A DNA stretch of 64,000 nucleotides from Narthecium ossifragum (taxonomy: Eukaryota; Streptophyta; Magnoliopsida; Dioscoreales; Nartheciaceae), in contig OY986966.1 of the NCBI GenBank assembly GCA_963920575.1, forward strand, positions 23,527,717-23,591,716, read 5' to 3'. Both the position numbers and the translations under genes were made by a program. Shown piece by piece: positions 1 to 15,200 of the stretch; the stretch's first letter is position 1, and each line of letters opens with the position of its first letter. The notes below the pieces were generated by a model. It was not told where the DNA came from and did not search any database. It saw only the letters and a list, made by a program, of their open reading frames with translations.

Positions 1-223
1 TTGTTGTGACCTTGAGGAAGGAGCATGGTTTAACATGGCCTAGGCCAGTCGCAATATTTGAAGCACCAACTAAATCTAGGGATTTTCATTAAACTAGGTT
101 TGATTAGTCGAAGAACAAATGCCAACATTAGATGTAATTATTTGAGTAGTTCATTTATTATGGAAGTCCACTTGCAGATCATCATTATTGTATTTATCAT
201 TTACCTTTAAACTTCCTTTGCAG

Positions 224-3200
224 GTTTTCAAGAGTGGACCTCTCTTCATATCATCGAAAGGTTAGTCTTTCTTTTCTGTTTGTGGAACCTACATGGTAAT
301 TGTCTTTAGCTTCAAGTTGCGGGATGTTTTAATCAACAAGAACTTTATTTCTTTTATTTGCATCACTTGTAATGATGCTTCCTAGAAAAATTGTGTTGCT
401 TTTATGTGGTTAGTGTCCTTGCTTATTTAGCTCCCTCTTAATGCCACTTCCTAGGTGGCTTTATTCTAAGTTTCTTCTTGTCCTGAAACAGATCACATAT
501 GTTAATTGCAAACCCTTTCTAATTTTATTTATCCACTCGCTTAATTTTGCCTAATGCTGAGCTCTTAATGTTCATATTTTTGCAGGTATTGGTTGGAAAT
601 CTTGGAAGAAGCGTTGGTTCATCCTCACACGCACGTCTTTGGTGTTCTTCAAGAATGATCCTGTTAGTATTCTCCAGTTTTTCGCAGATAAACATTAAGT
701 TTGGTTGGCTAGAGTGACAGGATGTATGGATTCTACATTTTCTCTCCTTTTTCTTCCTACTTGGTGTATGTTTCCCAATATTGTTGCCTCCAGCTTCTTG
801 AGTTTCATGCTGTATCAGAAATGAACTTTTATGACTTTGTTGAAAAACAAAGACATTCATTTATTGAAAACTGGGATTGGGCCCATGGCAAAATATATTA
901 TTACGATAAGTTTTTCTGATATAGTCCATAACACTGCAGCCATTGTTTTGTTATTTGACTTTCAATTGTTGGTTAACTAGTTTGTAATTAGATGATTTGG
1001 GGCGGCTTTGGTTGAAGATTCTCTATTCAGGTTCCTGAAGCCTCTAGGTGGTCAGAGTTTGTCAGATTTGATGTTCAATTTGGTCAATGGTGCTTAGGCA
1101 ATTAATTTCTCATCTGATATACGAAAAGAGTTAGAACCTTTGCCATATGTTGCTTAGACGAGATAGGAGCTAATCTGACATAATCCATAAGAGAGCAGCC
1201 ACAGGTTTGTCATTTGTTTGCCAATGGTTGTTGGACTAGTTTGTTATTTGATGATTGGAAGTGATCTTGGTTGAGGATTGTCTATTCAGGTTTTCAACCT
1301 GGAGAAGTCCTCTATGAGTAGAGTTTGTCAGATTTACTGTTGACTTCGGTCGATGGTGCTTAGGGAATTGATTTCTTATCTGGTATTGTAGAAAGAGTTA
1401 AAGAACTTCGCTGTATGCTGTTTAGATCAGATAGGAGTTAATCTGGTCTTTTAACTCGAGCATTATTTGACCTATCTGTGTTCAGATTGGGGTGAGTAGA
1501 CACATTATGTAGAAGTAATGCACACACATGTTGCTGCTTGTTTCTTTAAGGAAGTAACCTCCTAGGTGATTCATGAGGCAAGTATTTTTCTGTCTCATGC
1601 TTTTTGGGTGTTTCTTGATGAATATCAGAGGCCTTGCTTGTTTCCCACCAATATGTAGTGCAAAAAGTTGGAGAATGAGATCTGATTTTTAGTAACATTG
1701 AATTGTATCGATGCCTGATGTATAAGTAATGATTAGGAGGCAGGGTTTATTCAGAATTGGGCCAGCTTTTTCCACCTGGGAAACCAACAGAAAAGCAGAT
1801 ATATGTTGTCTTCTTCTCATTTTATAAATTCATTGTGCAGATTACACATTGTTTGCCTTTGCTTTGTTTTCAAGAAACTTCTTACGAAGCTATGATCTGA
1901 GCTTGTGGTGGTTTTTATACCATAAATGCATTGTTTTCGCGATATTTTTTTCTTGACAATACTGCCTATTCTTTCACTGTCATGGATCAAGGACATCATA
2001 TTTAACCTGCTAGCCATTGCATACACACTCACTATTCGGTTTTGACGATGATAAACATGTCTATATGTTTTTATTTACTTCGGGATGGTACATCTTGGTG
2101 CTATTAGGATATTAGCGTCACCTGTTGTCTGCGATCGATCAAGTGATGTGCTACAAAAACCGGCACGCCACGTGCCATCAGCACCTATCGTGCCACCAGC
2201 ACCTACCGTGCCAACACTTGGCACAGGCACATGCCAATGGTGCGGAGTCTCTTACGTACAGTCCTATATTCGGCAAGAATACTGTACAGAGTATTTGTAT
2301 TGTGCATATAATTGGGCAAGGACCATGCCGGTCTATTTGTGGGACTGTATGAAATGATAATTTTTCAAAGTGAGAGCAGCCAAATAAGGGGATTTGTTTG
2401 GCTCAGACATTAAGCTACCATAGATTTTTTCTGTAAATATATGATGCTGATTTCTTTGGCTTGTTGACCATAATCATTTTAGAGCTTTATATTTGAATGT
2501 TTATGGTTAATGTTAATTATCAGCTGATCAGGCTAAGCCCTCTTTTAGCAATTTTCTGTGAACTTAACAGAGATGATTTAAACTTTGAGGAAAATAATGC
2601 TCATTTTGTGTGTTTGATAGAGTGCACTCCCGCAAAGAGGTGGTGAAGTAAATCTTACTTTGGGGGGTATCGACTTGAATAATTCTGGAAGGTACTTGTT
2701 TTTTTTTCTTTTATACTTAGGTTGTGGGTTCTAGCATGCATAATAGTTGTATTGTAAGGTTTTTTTAAATTCTTCTGGCAGTGTCGTCGTCAGGGAGGAT
2801 AAAAAGTTGTTAACAGTACTATTTCCTGATGGACGTGATGGACGCGCGTTCACTCTCAAGGTGCTATATCTTCCTCTTTACGTTTTTTCCTTCTGACATT
2901 GTTGCATAAAAGAATAAGAATCTTGTTTTTTCATTTCCTTGCTTTCCTTGTGTTTCATCTCTAAGCGTTGTTGACCATGATGTTCATCTGTGTATATACC
3001 AGGCAGAGACATCTGAGGATTTATTTGAATGGAAAACTGCACTAGAACATGCTTTGGCACAGGCTCCAAATGCTGCTTTAGTGATGGGACACAATGGAAT
3101 ATTCCGAAATGAAAATTCTGATAGTTTTGAAGGATCTATGCAGCCATGTATGTGGTTGTTTAATAATCTTTGATTTAAGCTGATAGGGCTGGCATCATTA

Positions 3201-6200
3201 TGTCTTCAAATTGTAACGTCTGTATTAGCTGAGTTTGCTATGTGTTCTGCAGGGAGAGATAAGAGACCAATCAAGTCGTTGGTTGTTGGCCGGCCAATTC
3301 TACTCGCCCTTGAAGATATTGATGGGGGGCCTTCCTTTTTAGAGAAAGCGTTGCGCTTTCTGGAACAATATGGTAATTTGCCGTTATAGCTGCTGACATT
3401 CCTAGTCAAAGATCTGTATCCTCTGAGGTTCATCTAAAGACGTGTCTTCCTTTGTGCTGATGCTTAGTAATCGTTTCAGTAAAGGGTCTTTAAGCTCTAG
3501 TAGTCAGGTTGTGGTGCTTGTTAGATTACTTTTGCTGATTGCCTTGAAGTCATACGAGTACTGGGTTTTGGCATGCTCATTTCTGTATGAGATGAAACAA
3601 GGTCATATGATGAAACTTGTCATTTTCATGCAACTAGGCTGTTTCCTATTCATGGGAAGATTGAGTTGCATCTAGTTTATTGAACTTGCATGAAGTGCTT
3701 TGTAGATACCTCAGGTAGTCTGGTCATCTACATGTATCAAATATGTATGATTGCTCGCACTTTTGCGTCGTTTCATGTCAGCTCGCCACATGGTTTTTTG
3801 CCCCATCATATGTGGAGCACATCATCATTCGGCCTCTGCGAGACTTCGGTCTCGTAGTGAGCGAGCCCCTGGCTTCCTAAAGTGCACCATGTGAGCAATA
3901 TAAGCTGTCTAGTATGGGGGTTGAAAACTTGCACGGATTTAGATCTGGTACTGGCTGGCTAAGTCCTAAATCCTTATATGCTACTGTGGGCTAAAACTTG
4001 CACTGGATTTAGATCTACTATCCGAGTTTCTGCCACTCTTGTGCTGAGATCTTACGAATTGGAACTCTACAATTTTGGTGTATGAACTTGTGAGTTAAGA
4101 TAATAAGCATAGTCAATTATCTGCAGGAACAAAGGTGGAAGGAATCTTACGACAATCGGCTGATGTTGAGGAGGTTGATCGGAGAGTCAATGAATATGAG
4201 CATGGTGATAACATTGTTCTTGACTATTTCCTGTTATGATTCTTGGAAGTTGAACGCTTATGGTTTTAGTCGATTTCAACTCTACATGAAAATTTTTCAA
4301 CTTCAATGAAACATGTTCAGTTGCTCACAATTCACAGTTTTTTTTTGATATTTTATTCAGGGAGGACTGAATTTGGAGCAGATGAGGATGCACATATTGT
4401 TGGTGACTGTGTAAAGGTACTTTTACTTCACATGGAGGAGGATGACTGATTTTTTAGGATACCTAGATAAAAATGAATGTAGTTTTAATTTCCTTGAACA
4501 ATCTTATGCAGCATGTCCTGAGGGAGCTACCCTCATCTCCGGTTCCAGCATCATGCTGTACTGCATTGCTTGAAGCATATAGTAAGTGCAAAATTTATGT
4601 GATTCTTATAATTGAATGTTCTTGTTTTGTATGATTTGCTTATGCATCCATGACTACATGTTTATCTTCACAAAATTTTAAAGCTGAAAATTTGGACATC
4701 AACAGGCTGGATGTTGGATGTCTCTGGAGAAATAACTATAAAATCTGGGGTTGCACACACTATTAAATCGGCAACGTAAACTATATGAACAAAATGTTTA
4801 TCAAGCTTTTTAAAGAACCAATAATAACCTTGTTTGATTACAAGTATCTACCACTGCTAAGATTTAAGTTTGGTGAGATTTTTTTGTTTCTCGAGTGTAA
4901 TGAGGTAAAAAAGCAATCTGTAAGCACTTCCACTTTTCTTCAGATTGTCTGATGATATTAAATTAAATGAGTATTTTCATCTTTTCTATGGTGCTCTCTT
5001 TGTTGAAATTACAAATGCAGTTGATTGGCAGATAATCATTTACTCTTTTTTCTACTGTCAGGATCAATTATAGGGACTTAACAACACTCGTTATATTCAA
5101 CTCAACTTTTTTTTTCCTCTGATGTGATATTGATTTACAAGAAGATTTGAGAAGTTTCTTTGCAAGTTTTGCTTTTATGACTCTTTGGGTTTGGGACACC
5201 AAAGGCTTCCCATGCTGGCTTTGCCCATGAAGTGGGTGGCCACAAGGTTTCTAGTTCGAGCCTTAGTGGGCTTGGCTGTGGTACATCAACACACACACAC
5301 ACACACCTTCAAACACACTCTTCCTCTAAATAATAGTTGTCTTTTGGATGAAACTGGCTGCGTTAGAATTAATGCACCTCCTACCAGAAATGTTGCATGG
5401 CTTAGGTGGTTTCCGAATTTTAATTTGGGTGAATTAACTCAGATGGTCATAAGTATTAAGAGCTTCATAAAAATTACAATTGGACTAGATGTGGTAAAAA
5501 TGTCAGGCTAGACATCAAAGGCTAGCTTAGGAATGAACTCAGATAGTGTCCTGCGTAATTTAACCATAACAATCAAACCCCTTAATCCATAATCTCAGAT
5601 ATGCTCGTATATGTGATAGACAGGGCTTAGTTGTCAAAATGTCACTATGATGATTTGTGCTTATTGTATTCACATGGTAACCTTCCTATTTTATTTTGCG
5701 TGTGAGAGGAAAGATCTGGTGGTTTTTGCTTGGCAGTAATGTAACCAGTAAGATCCTCAATAATGACATTTCAGTTGTCTGTAATAGTCTGAATGATTGA
5801 GCAGCTGAAAAGCTCAAACAGCAGGAATAGAGGAATGGAATCTTATTTGAAAGGATCCACCTTTCTGGTCTGACAATTAGGAAGCTAACTAGGCTATTAT
5901 GGCATTTCTTCTCCTCTGCACAAGCCCTCTTGAGCATTTAAGCACACTGTTAAAGCCTTCTTGAATATTATGGATGAAATCTTCCTTGTGTTTATATATA
6001 TAAATAATTTTTTGGGATAATTACTTTTGAGTCTTTCAAAACTTCTAAAATTACAAATGCACCTCTACAATTTTTGGCCATTTTTGGCCTCACATATGTA
6101 CCCCTAAAAACTTTTAAAATTACAAATGCACCTCTATAATTTTTGGCCATTTTTGGCCTCACATATGTACCTCTAAAAACATCAAAAAAATATTAACTAT

Positions 6201-9200
6201 GCCCCTGAGTTACTTCCCGGCGAATAAATAGGGAATATTCCTAAAGCCGTTAATGGTGCCATATAAAAGACCCTTTTGTCTCTAATAAGGCTGTAGGTTT
6301 AAAAAATGATAAAATAATGGGCAAACCTCATCTTCCACCATAGATTAACCCTTATCTTCCATGATAGCCGTTAGATCAAACCTCATCTTCCAATCTCCAC
6401 CGTAGATCCATCGACGTCATCTAACTCACCATCGTTCTCTCTCCTCACTGATAGCGACTTCAACAATGTCCACCGCCGGTCAGGACTTCGCCGGAGATAC
6501 AACGGCGCATCGCTGCAACCTCAATGTCGTTCCTCGTCGCCGAGCTCTCCCCTCCCTCATCTCCCTTTCCGCGAGCCGGATAGTACCTTGAGCCGTTCCT
6601 CCTAGCCATACCTCTTACATCGTTGGAAAACCAATGTCCAACATTGCCGCCAACCTTGCCACCTGAAGCCGCTAAACCCTGTAATCCAGCTACGCCGTGC
6701 CATCTCTACTTCTCCTCTTTCGAGTTCCGCCGCCTTCACCTTCCCTCAAACCCACCACCACTACTCCAGATCCGCCGCTGCCGGCGTCAAGATCTCCGAT
6801 CAGACCTCAGGGATCGATTCCCCAGGTCCTCACGACCCTATCGGTGCCAGTCTTGACCTCCGGCGACCTTCCACCGTCGACCCATCATCGACGTTTCTTA
6901 GGCATTCGATCAAGCATGCAGCTTGATCTTGCCATCCGTTCAATTCCGATCATGATCCAGCCGTTCGATTGCCCAGATCTTTGATCTAGTAGCTTAATTG
7001 GTTGAGTAATTTTACATGGTGGGCATGGATATTTTAGTAAAATTGGCTGCGCTCGTCAGGTTATAACCATGGTTAAACCATGGTTTAGTTAGTTAGGCTG
7101 ACCGAGGTTATCGGAGGGGCATATTAACCATTTTCTTAAGTTTTGAGGGGTACTTGTGTAAGCTCAAACTATTTAGGGGTATATTTGATATTTAAGAAAT
7201 TTTGAAGGACTCAAAAAGTAAAAATCCCTAATTTTTTTATCATTGCTAAGTGGAATTCTGATTATATACATTACTATTACGTTGACTTTTGGTTTTCTAT
7301 TAGTTCACTTCACTTGCATTCCTATGATTTGATGCTAAGTTTTTAATTACCTAAATCATAATTGCTTCTTTGACCGCTGGTTGGACGGTTCTATTTCTTC
7401 TGAAACAGCAAACTTCGCATCATAATGCAACTGTATTTTGGAAAATCCCACACTATTCATATACAATGTACAGCACTTTTCCTTAGTCTCAAGCTTTATA
7501 ATCTTTTCATGGTAAAATTTTCTGATATGCTTATATTCTAGTTTGTCCCCTATGCTGTGTGTCCTTCATGAATGCCATTTTCTTAGCTCTATTTACTTCC
7601 TGATGTACTTGAAGGAATAGAGCGCCGGGAGGCTCGTATAAATGCTATGCGGTCTGCAATATCTGAGACATTTCCAGAACCTAATCGGAGACTATTGCAG
7701 AGGTGACTTGATTTATTTTCATTTGACTTCCTTAATTGATCCATTTGCTGTCGTCTGTCTTAAGCTATTCAGTATACAAGTTTTCCTCTTGCTAATCTTC
7801 TGTAGTGACCTTAGAGTACCAATTGCCACAGAACAAGAATATAATTGCGTGTATATTAACCCATTCATGACATACTTGTGCAGCAAGTGTGATTTATGCT
7901 GTTACCTCAGAACGGAATACTACTCTAAATTAATCGCTTCTGTATTTATCAGAAGATCCTGATAGGATCTTGGATCTGAGATCGAGTTAGTGGTCCCTGT
8001 GGATGAAAAATCAATGGGAAGAATGCAGTGTTTTCCCTGCATTGGCACCCTGTGATGGGCAATGTGTTGGATGGGCGGCGATGGAGCTGGTAGGGGTCGG
8101 CAGGGAAGAGAGGGAGTGGTGTGGTTGGGTGAAGAATGATTGAAGAATCCAAGGGGGCTCAGCCTGAGCAACCGGAGTTATGGGATAATTTTTGTTGCCT
8201 TCTCTATACATTTCCAAGCTTTAAGTAGACCTAATATACTCGACCCTGATGAGAACAGATCAGGAATCTTTACATAAAGCAACCTAATACAAGGAAACTA
8301 GATGAATAGTAAACGAGATAACTAGGAATACTGAGATTTGAATTCGATGAAGGCATGAGCTGGCTCGTGGTCCCCACCCGAGCAACCAAACACCCTTAAA
8401 TCTTCGTCATACCTGTTATCTGCTCCTGATCATGGTACCCAACAGACGATGAAAGCACCTATTTGTCGCTTGGAAAGATAAAAAGTTTAAGTGGTTGATA
8501 TTCTACCCAAGTATTGTTATGCTTGTTATGTTGGTCGAAATAGAAAAGTTTATGCATACTAGGGACATGTCATTTTTAGAACAAATTCTTTTCACTGTAA
8601 AATGTAGGTCTATGGTTTTGCCTAGACCGTAGATATTTACTAGCAATCTTTGTTTTGATTTACGACTTTCCTTACAAAAGCTAATTGTTGTTTTCTCTTT
8701 AAAATTGATTTACAGGGTACTTAAAATGATGCACACTATTGCTGCTCATACTTCTGAGAATCGTATGACGCCCTCTGCTATCGCTGCTTGTATGGCACCA
8801 TTATTATTGCGCCCCCTTCTGGCTGGTGAATGTGAACTGGAGGATGACTTTGATATGAATGGAGATAGCTCTGCACAGCTTCTGGCTGCTGCAAATGCGG
8901 CTAATAATGCTCAGGCGATCATAACCATACTCTTGGAAGAGTATGAGAATGTATTTGATGTAATATTCTTATCTAATGAGTGGTTTATTCTGTTAAACTT
9001 GGATTATAGTTGATGGCTCAACTTACGGTTTGATTAGTCAGTTCACTTATGAAATAGTTTGTTTTGTGGGTCAATCAAATACTGTAGCTAAGAGAGAAAT
9101 AGTAAGTAGAATAGTGCTAGAATTGCATGATTTGGCATTCTTGATACTAGCGCAGAATGGCACATCAAAATAAGTAATTTAAGATGTATGAGCGTAGTTG

Positions 9201-12200
9201 CTAATCATGTTATAGTTATCACAAGATTGATTAATTTAACTGATTCTTGAAATCTTTTGAATTTGTTTGAATTCAGTGAAAACTGTGGAGTAAATCTATA
9301 CATCTAGCTTAATCATAATTTGGGTCCAAGGTTCTTTTTCTATCACAATAATGTCTCTAAAAGAAAAGGAACCCTTATTCCCTTATGTGCTATCTGCTCT
9401 TTATTTGGGTATCAATTTGTTTTAGCTGACCTAAGTAATGTGCTGTCTGCTCTTTGTTTGGCATCTGTTCTTTTTTGCGCTCCAGGGTAGAACTTTTAGT
9501 TTGTTTTTTATTAGTGATTTGTTCTGTGCTGTTCACATTTTACTTGCATTCTGGTTGTAGTGACTGCTGACAATTATCTCATCTTCATGATATAGCCTCT
9601 CATCCTTATCCTAAATTCCTTTTTTTTAATGGTAATCTGGCTGATTCTACTTCGCAGGATGAGAGTCTACAAAGATGCTCTCTGTCGCCTGACTCTCGAA
9701 TTGAGGACAGCGGAAGTGAAGTGTCAATAGTTGATGGAAATCTTAATGTGAAAGATAATGGTTATAATGACACAGAACATGATGCAGATCCAGAACTTGA
9801 AAATGATGCCGAACGCACCCTCAGTGGCAAACTGAGTGAAAGCAGTGGATATGCTGGCAGTGACCTTTATGATTATAAGGTTATGATGCGATGCCAAATA
9901 GTACTTTCTACTACTTTTGTCTTTCTTGCTCAATTCAATAATTTTTATGACATTTTTGAATGCTCACATGAGTTTTCCTGATGCATATTTTTCTCGAACT
10001 TGATGAAAATATTCCTCCTTGGCTTCATTTCATCACAGCAAAATATTCTGTTTCATTGCTCATGATAAAATTTCATATACATATACTTCGTAGCAGCATA
10101 TTTTGCTTTTCTCTTGGAGGAAGCATATAAACAATACGTGTAGGCTCTTATCCAGGTTGAATTTCTTCTTGCTCACAGTGCTCCACATTCAGTTTATATG
10201 TTTTGGAAGAAGCAAGGTTTGTTGTGTCGTGCTGGCAATTTACGGCGCAATACCTAGAGCTTGTGTTACATGTGCTGATAGGAGTGCGCCGATAGAGGGA
10301 AGGAGAAGAAGAGGAGAGGAGGGCTCGGATGAAAGGTGTTGAGGTTGGCATGGGGGAAGACCGGCATGGTCCAGAAGTTGTTGGCAAGCACCAAAAAGGC
10401 TTCAGTGGGGAAGGGACTGCACTGGGAGACTCTTGGGCGTGGGGCACGCATGAAGAGGCTTTAGGGTTAGGATATCACACAATGAATCTATTCACTTACC
10501 TTAACGGGCTTCGGGCGCAATGCACTTACTCGAATTCTGACTGATAGGCCGAGACTTTAGTGCTAGGATACTTAAGATGTATTGTGTGATTTGAGAATCA
10601 AATATGGAAAGTTGGATATGGAAATCTCGTGTGGACAGAGATTCATGCATTCTTGGGGTTGAAAAAAGACATTGGATAGGATCTTGAGGAACTGCAAGCA
10701 CCGTGCCATCTGACATAGGAAATCATGGGAGGAAGTACCATGAAAATAATTATCACCTTAGTAAATGAAATGAAATGGTTTCAATGGTTTCATTGAGAGT
10801 TGTATAGACATCCTTAGTTTATGTGTAAAGAGAATTGTTTCGTTAGAATTTTGATCAAGGTTGGAGTAAAAGATTAGAGGGTAAGGTATGATCTAATAGC
10901 ACATGAATAGGAATGCTTATAAACTCTTTTTTCTTTTGGTACTTCTAATTGACCGGAACATCATTTTACTGTAGTTTATAGTATGGTATAAATGGCCGTG
11001 ATTGTTGGTTTCTTCAGTTTTGGATGTATAAATAGCGTCACAAAGCTCTTCTGAGCTACTACACGTACTGGACAGGGATTTTTGCGATACGAGCATTGTG
11101 CCAGTAAATTACTGCCATGACAGATATTGTTTTGTCGGTATGTGCTGACCGACACGGTAATCCATGATTGTGTCCATAGTATCTTTATCCTTCTTGAAGC
11201 CAATTTGGGCTATTCTTCTTACGTCAGTTCTGTGAAGAAGCCTGAGCCTTGACCGGCTTGTTCTAAACGCACTAATTATATTCTTCTGAAATGGGTGATC
11301 CTTCTATGCTGCACTACAGAAACTTTTTATGTTGAATGTAACCAAGAAATGACCGTGGTTGTCTTAAAGATGTAGAAATAAGGCCTTTTCGCCTTTTTTG
11401 TTTTTGTTTTTTTGCCTTAATGTCTATATGTTTCCCTTGAATTTGAAGTTTTTGGAGACCACATTTCTGATTGTTGTTGTCAGACTAACTTCTTTATTGA
11501 TTGCTGATTCTATGATTAGGGTAGTCAATTCTTCCATTCTTCTAATATGAGTATACTGGCGTGGCAACTGAAAGTGCAAAGTTGAGTGTAGATGATGAGA
11601 TCAGATGCTTTAGTCTTCCATTACTAGTTGGCGAGTTAATTGAACCTCTTTGTTTGTATGGCAAGAAAATATCGATTAGTTTTTTGTAATCTGTGCTTGG
11701 TCTTTTGTTGGTTGGTTAGTTGGGCTTCATCTCAGATGCTTTACATTCATAACAGGTCTTTGCTGGGGATGATTCAGATGCGGAGATTTGTAAGGACAAT
11801 CGAGGTTCTGCACCAAAAATGGAGTTACCGGGTGGTTCCCAGGGGCAATTTAATGAGCATGGTTTGATGAATAAGACTCCCGAGAATGCAATGAATGAGG
11901 ACACCCCCAATGGGTTACCTATTCATGAATCTCCCATTTTAATGGGAGAAATCCTGTCATCGTTTGATCCTGGAATTAATTTTCCAGCCTCTGCGGTTGA
12001 GTATTGTGCAGAGAGACTTCAAAGTACAGTGAATGGGACACGGACGCAGACAAAACGTTCTAACTTTTGGGGTCGGAACAATGTAAGCTGATATAATGTC
12101 GATTTATTGGTAGTAGTAATCAAAAGTCTAAGAATTTTTCATCTCAGGAGTACTTTTCAAAATGTTTAAAATTTACGTATTTTCCTTTTTCTTGCTGTAT

Positions 12201-15200
12201 GGTGTGAGCGTTCATTATTTTTCTTGCAAATTACTGTTGTTGTATGCTGTGCACTGTTTCAACATACTTGTTTTCTTGAGCTATCTTTGAAATGGTCGCC
12301 CTGTAAAGAAAGAAGTTAATGTTTTCCTGTTTCATTTTTTAGCAAGAAATTGACACTCTGATGCTGGATTTCCCCGATTTGCAGGCCAGAAATAATCAAC
12401 CAATGGAATCAGCTGACTCATCCTCTTGTGAAGAAGAGTATGCCTTTTCTTGTTTTCTTCACCATCAAAATCTTCTCAGCATGTTTTACTTAACTATCAA
12501 AACTCTCTCTGTTAGGTCAAGTTGGTTTAATTTTTCCCCATTCTGCCACAGTTGTTGGCTTTTAATAATATGTGGTGGACAGTAAATTGAACAGAACATA
12601 AAGCTCACTTGATTTGATGTTGTGTTTTATTGGAATATATAATTATATAAAATATTTTACCAACTAGTGCTTGGATGAGTGAATTTCCCCATGCATATGA
12701 TGGGGAAAACAATAGTGTCAGACTTTCTTACATAGTTACATTCCAACGTTTACATTGAAAAACAAGATGTTGTGGACCTGTACATGTGCAGTATCTGACT
12801 AGGTACTTTGGGAATTATGGATACAAAATATTACTTGTGAATTTTTAAGATTCTCTAGCACATATGTAAAAGTTGTCATTTTGTCCTTATTTTTCATCTT
12901 ATTTGAGTGGAGATTTGTACATATACCTCCATAAACATGGTAAAAAGTGAGGAAACTCTTTGAGCTTATTATTGTCCTTATCTTTGGAGAAATATCTCTA
13001 TTAATCTACTTCCCCACCTGTGTTTTCATTCCCTTGTACACCTCGAATTGCTCCAATTGTTAACCTGGCCGCGAAGCACATATTTTCTTTTGGACTAGCT
13101 GCTTAATTTTGTAATCATGGTGAGAATTTCTTTTGGGCTAGCAGCTGTCACTGAGAACTTCCAAGGGAGTTGCAAAAAAAAAAGGTTTTTGGAAGGAGCT
13201 ACATGATTATGAAGTTTGGAAAAGATTTAAAAGTCAGATCTTATCCAAATGAAAGGTTGGAATGAAAGATAACAAAGATGGACAATTTCAACTATGCAGC
13301 AATTGTGCTTTGTGGATATATCCAGAAAATTCTAGCCACTCCTCTCTTAAATTGTGTGGATATCCATTTTGCTGTTGCCCGTGGACTTTAGTCTTTTTAC
13401 CTAATGTATTTGTGTGAGGACATATTATTAACCTTTTTCATTTAATTAATCCTCTATATTCTGGTAACTTGAATCATGTAATGACAGCCTCTTCTGCTTG
13501 GCTCACGTTTTCGAATCATTTAGAAGCAAGGCTTGGATGTAAGGCTTGTTAGATTTGTTATATAAATCATCAGAAATCTGAAAATCCTAAAACTTGGAAG
13601 TTCAATCTTGTCCAAAGAGTAGAACCATATGTATCCACAACCAATCCCCACTAACACCCCGCATCATGCTTTCTTCTTGGGCTTTCACAGGCTCTTGGGT
13701 TGGTCTATAGTGGGTTTCAAACTGTTGTCTTTCAATGTCATGCCTGTTGGAGTGATTTTACCTATCTGTTCAATGAATCAACGAAAACAAGATGTCATGC
13801 AAGATGTGTCAATCACTAATGAAATATTTTATTTGTTAGGCTTGCTATTCAAAGGCTTGAGACTACTAAAAATGACCTCAAGATGAGGATTGCAAAAGAG
13901 GTATGCGTAGCAACGGAGTTAATATGTTCTGCATTATATTGACAATTATGTCTATGAACTAACTGACTGCATTCTCAGGCCAAAGGCAATGCGATTCTAC
14001 AAGCAAGCTTGGAGAGAAGAAAACAAGCTTTACATGAACGCCGTTTAGCTCTGGAACAAGATGTAATAAAATACCCGAATACCACCTTCTAAAGTCTTTT
14101 TAACTTTCCCTGTGCTCTGGTTTATGCCAATGCAAGCTATATTTAGATACATGCATATTGCTGCTGAGGACAAAGTCCCTGGTTACGATAGACTAACCAT
14201 ATCAACCAAGTTGAATGCAATTTACCTTCGACCTTAGTCTTGTTCAGGGATGTTGTGGAGTAGATAGCAAGTTCATTCCACAGCAGCATAACTGTTACTC
14301 CTGCACATGCACATGTTTTTTTCTGACATTTTTATTGTAGTTACACTTATATGGAATTTTCTGCTTTAGTCGACGTTATTGTCACAACATTTTTTGTGAT
14401 TTATAGGTATCGAGGCTGCAGGAACAGTTACAGGCTGAGAAAGACCTTAGAGCTGCACTAGAAGTTGGCTTGAGCATGTCTTCAGGACAGCTTTCGAGCT
14501 CACGTAGCATGGACTCCAAGGTCTAAAATATTCCATATTTTTTGGTCCACCACACATCAAACTGAATTTATCGTGCAATGCCTTATTTTATGTGTTCTCT
14601 ACTGAAGACAAGGGCAGAATTAGAGGAGATTGCACTTGCTGAAGCTGATGTAGCTAGATTGAAGCAGAAGGTTGCAGAACTGCATGTCCAGCTTAATCAA
14701 CAACGGCAGCATCATTATGGTTCTCTTTCTGTTGCAGGTGATCACTATCAGCACCTTCAAACGCATCTTTCACAACAGTAAGTAATCAGATTAAATGCCC
14801 CTTTAAATTATTTATTTTTGCATCAGTTTTCTACCTTTCTCAATTTCTTGGGATTCCAGACTGATTATAGTGGGCTTGCATTGAACAAGGGCTCTCGTTG
14901 ACTTTTACATGTATTTGCATGGTGTATCGTGCTTGTTTTAAATACAAAAATCTCTATGCATGTTTGCAAGAATAATTATCTCATACACCAAACAGGTGAA
15001 GAATTTATGAGGGGCCTGATTACATTTGTTGGTGGTATATGATACACCATAGGGTGCTCCCTAGTCAGATGGCCAGCATGGAAGGTGGCGAGAATTGCCT
15101 GGTAAGCTGACATATATATCTAGAGGTCCAAGTATGGGAATGGATAAAAAGGAATGATTTAGAGTGTCCAAGGTTTTCTTTGCAATTTTTGGTGAGAAAC

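Noticed and set aside
7920..8217. Pro/Ser/His-rich minus-strand frames in a REN1 intron
   Set aside because: Three overlapping frames over one pyrimidine-rich patch with no conservation visible; likely chance frames.
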